Part shown: positions 5,412-5,424 of the stretch, in pieces
Numbering within the stretch: position 1 is the first letter of the stretch
Layout of the letters: every line of letters begins with the position of its first letter
Assembly: GCA_030146365.1 (NCBI GenBank)
Contig: JASLBU010000165.1
Span: 1 to 5,424 of the forward strand
DNA from: Candidatus Limnocylindria bacterium
GTDB taxonomy: Bacteria; Chloroflexota; Limnocylindria; QHBO01
Reading direction: 5' to 3'
DNA: 5,424 nucleotides
Notes under the pieces: model-generated
The model's input: the letters and a program-made list of their open reading frames with translations, nothing else
Databases searched by the model: none
What the model was told of the DNA's origin: nothing
Program-made: the position numbers and the translations under genes

Positions 5412-5424
5412 GCGCCCGTAGCTC
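5412..5424 (+). tRNA. 5' end of a further tRNA, probably tRNA-Arg (cut by window edge)
   Basis: Two bases after the serine tRNA's CCA the sequence reads GCGCCCG-TA-GCTC. This is a seven-base acceptor strand, T8-A9 and the 5' strand of a D-stem. The start resembles tRNA-Arg(ACG), which often follows tRNA-Ser(GCT) in bacteria. The anticodon lies outside the window, so the identity is a guess. Confidence 0.65.

Overview
GC-rich bacterial chromosomal DNA with short intergenic gaps, GTG and TTG starts, genes that overlap by four bases, and tRNA genes that encode their own CCA. No single marker fixes the phylum. A CopD-type cytochrome c relic, the rhomboid N-terminus and the overall gene style fit Chloroflexota (Thermomicrobia-like) or a high-GC actinobacterial relative; this is inference with low confidence.

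Left edge (1-621): the end of an unidentified small reading frame (3-137), then a tRNA-Ser(CGA) 3' half running from the anticodon loop through CCA (244-297) with no 5' half. That is the usual footprint of a tyrosine-recombinase attachment site at the distal end of an integrated element, so an element or its scar probably lies to the left. Next to it is a frameshifted minus-strand cytochrome c relic (about 312-600) that still shows the CASCHG haem motif and the C-terminal Met-ligand region. A good sigma70-type promoter now lies inside the relic.

Plus-strand pair (625-2354): an MFS efflux transporter and a GNAT acetyltransferase, joined by a TTGA stop/start overlap and probably expressed from the promoter at 567-595.

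Minus-strand cluster (5177 down to 2336): aroE (shikimate dehydrogenase), a rhomboid intramembrane protease, an M19 dipeptidase-like protein and a 47-residue single-helix membrane protein. Gaps are 18 and 20 bp, followed by a 4-bp GTGA overlap, so this looks like one operon. The M19 protein has lost three of the usual zinc ligands, and AroE has Asp where the family has a substrate-binding Asn. The last small gene converges on and overlaps the end of the acetyltransferase gene.

Right edge (5318-5424): a complete tRNA-Ser(GCT) gene, transcribed divergently from aroE, followed two bases later by the first 13 bases of another tRNA, probably tRNA-Arg.
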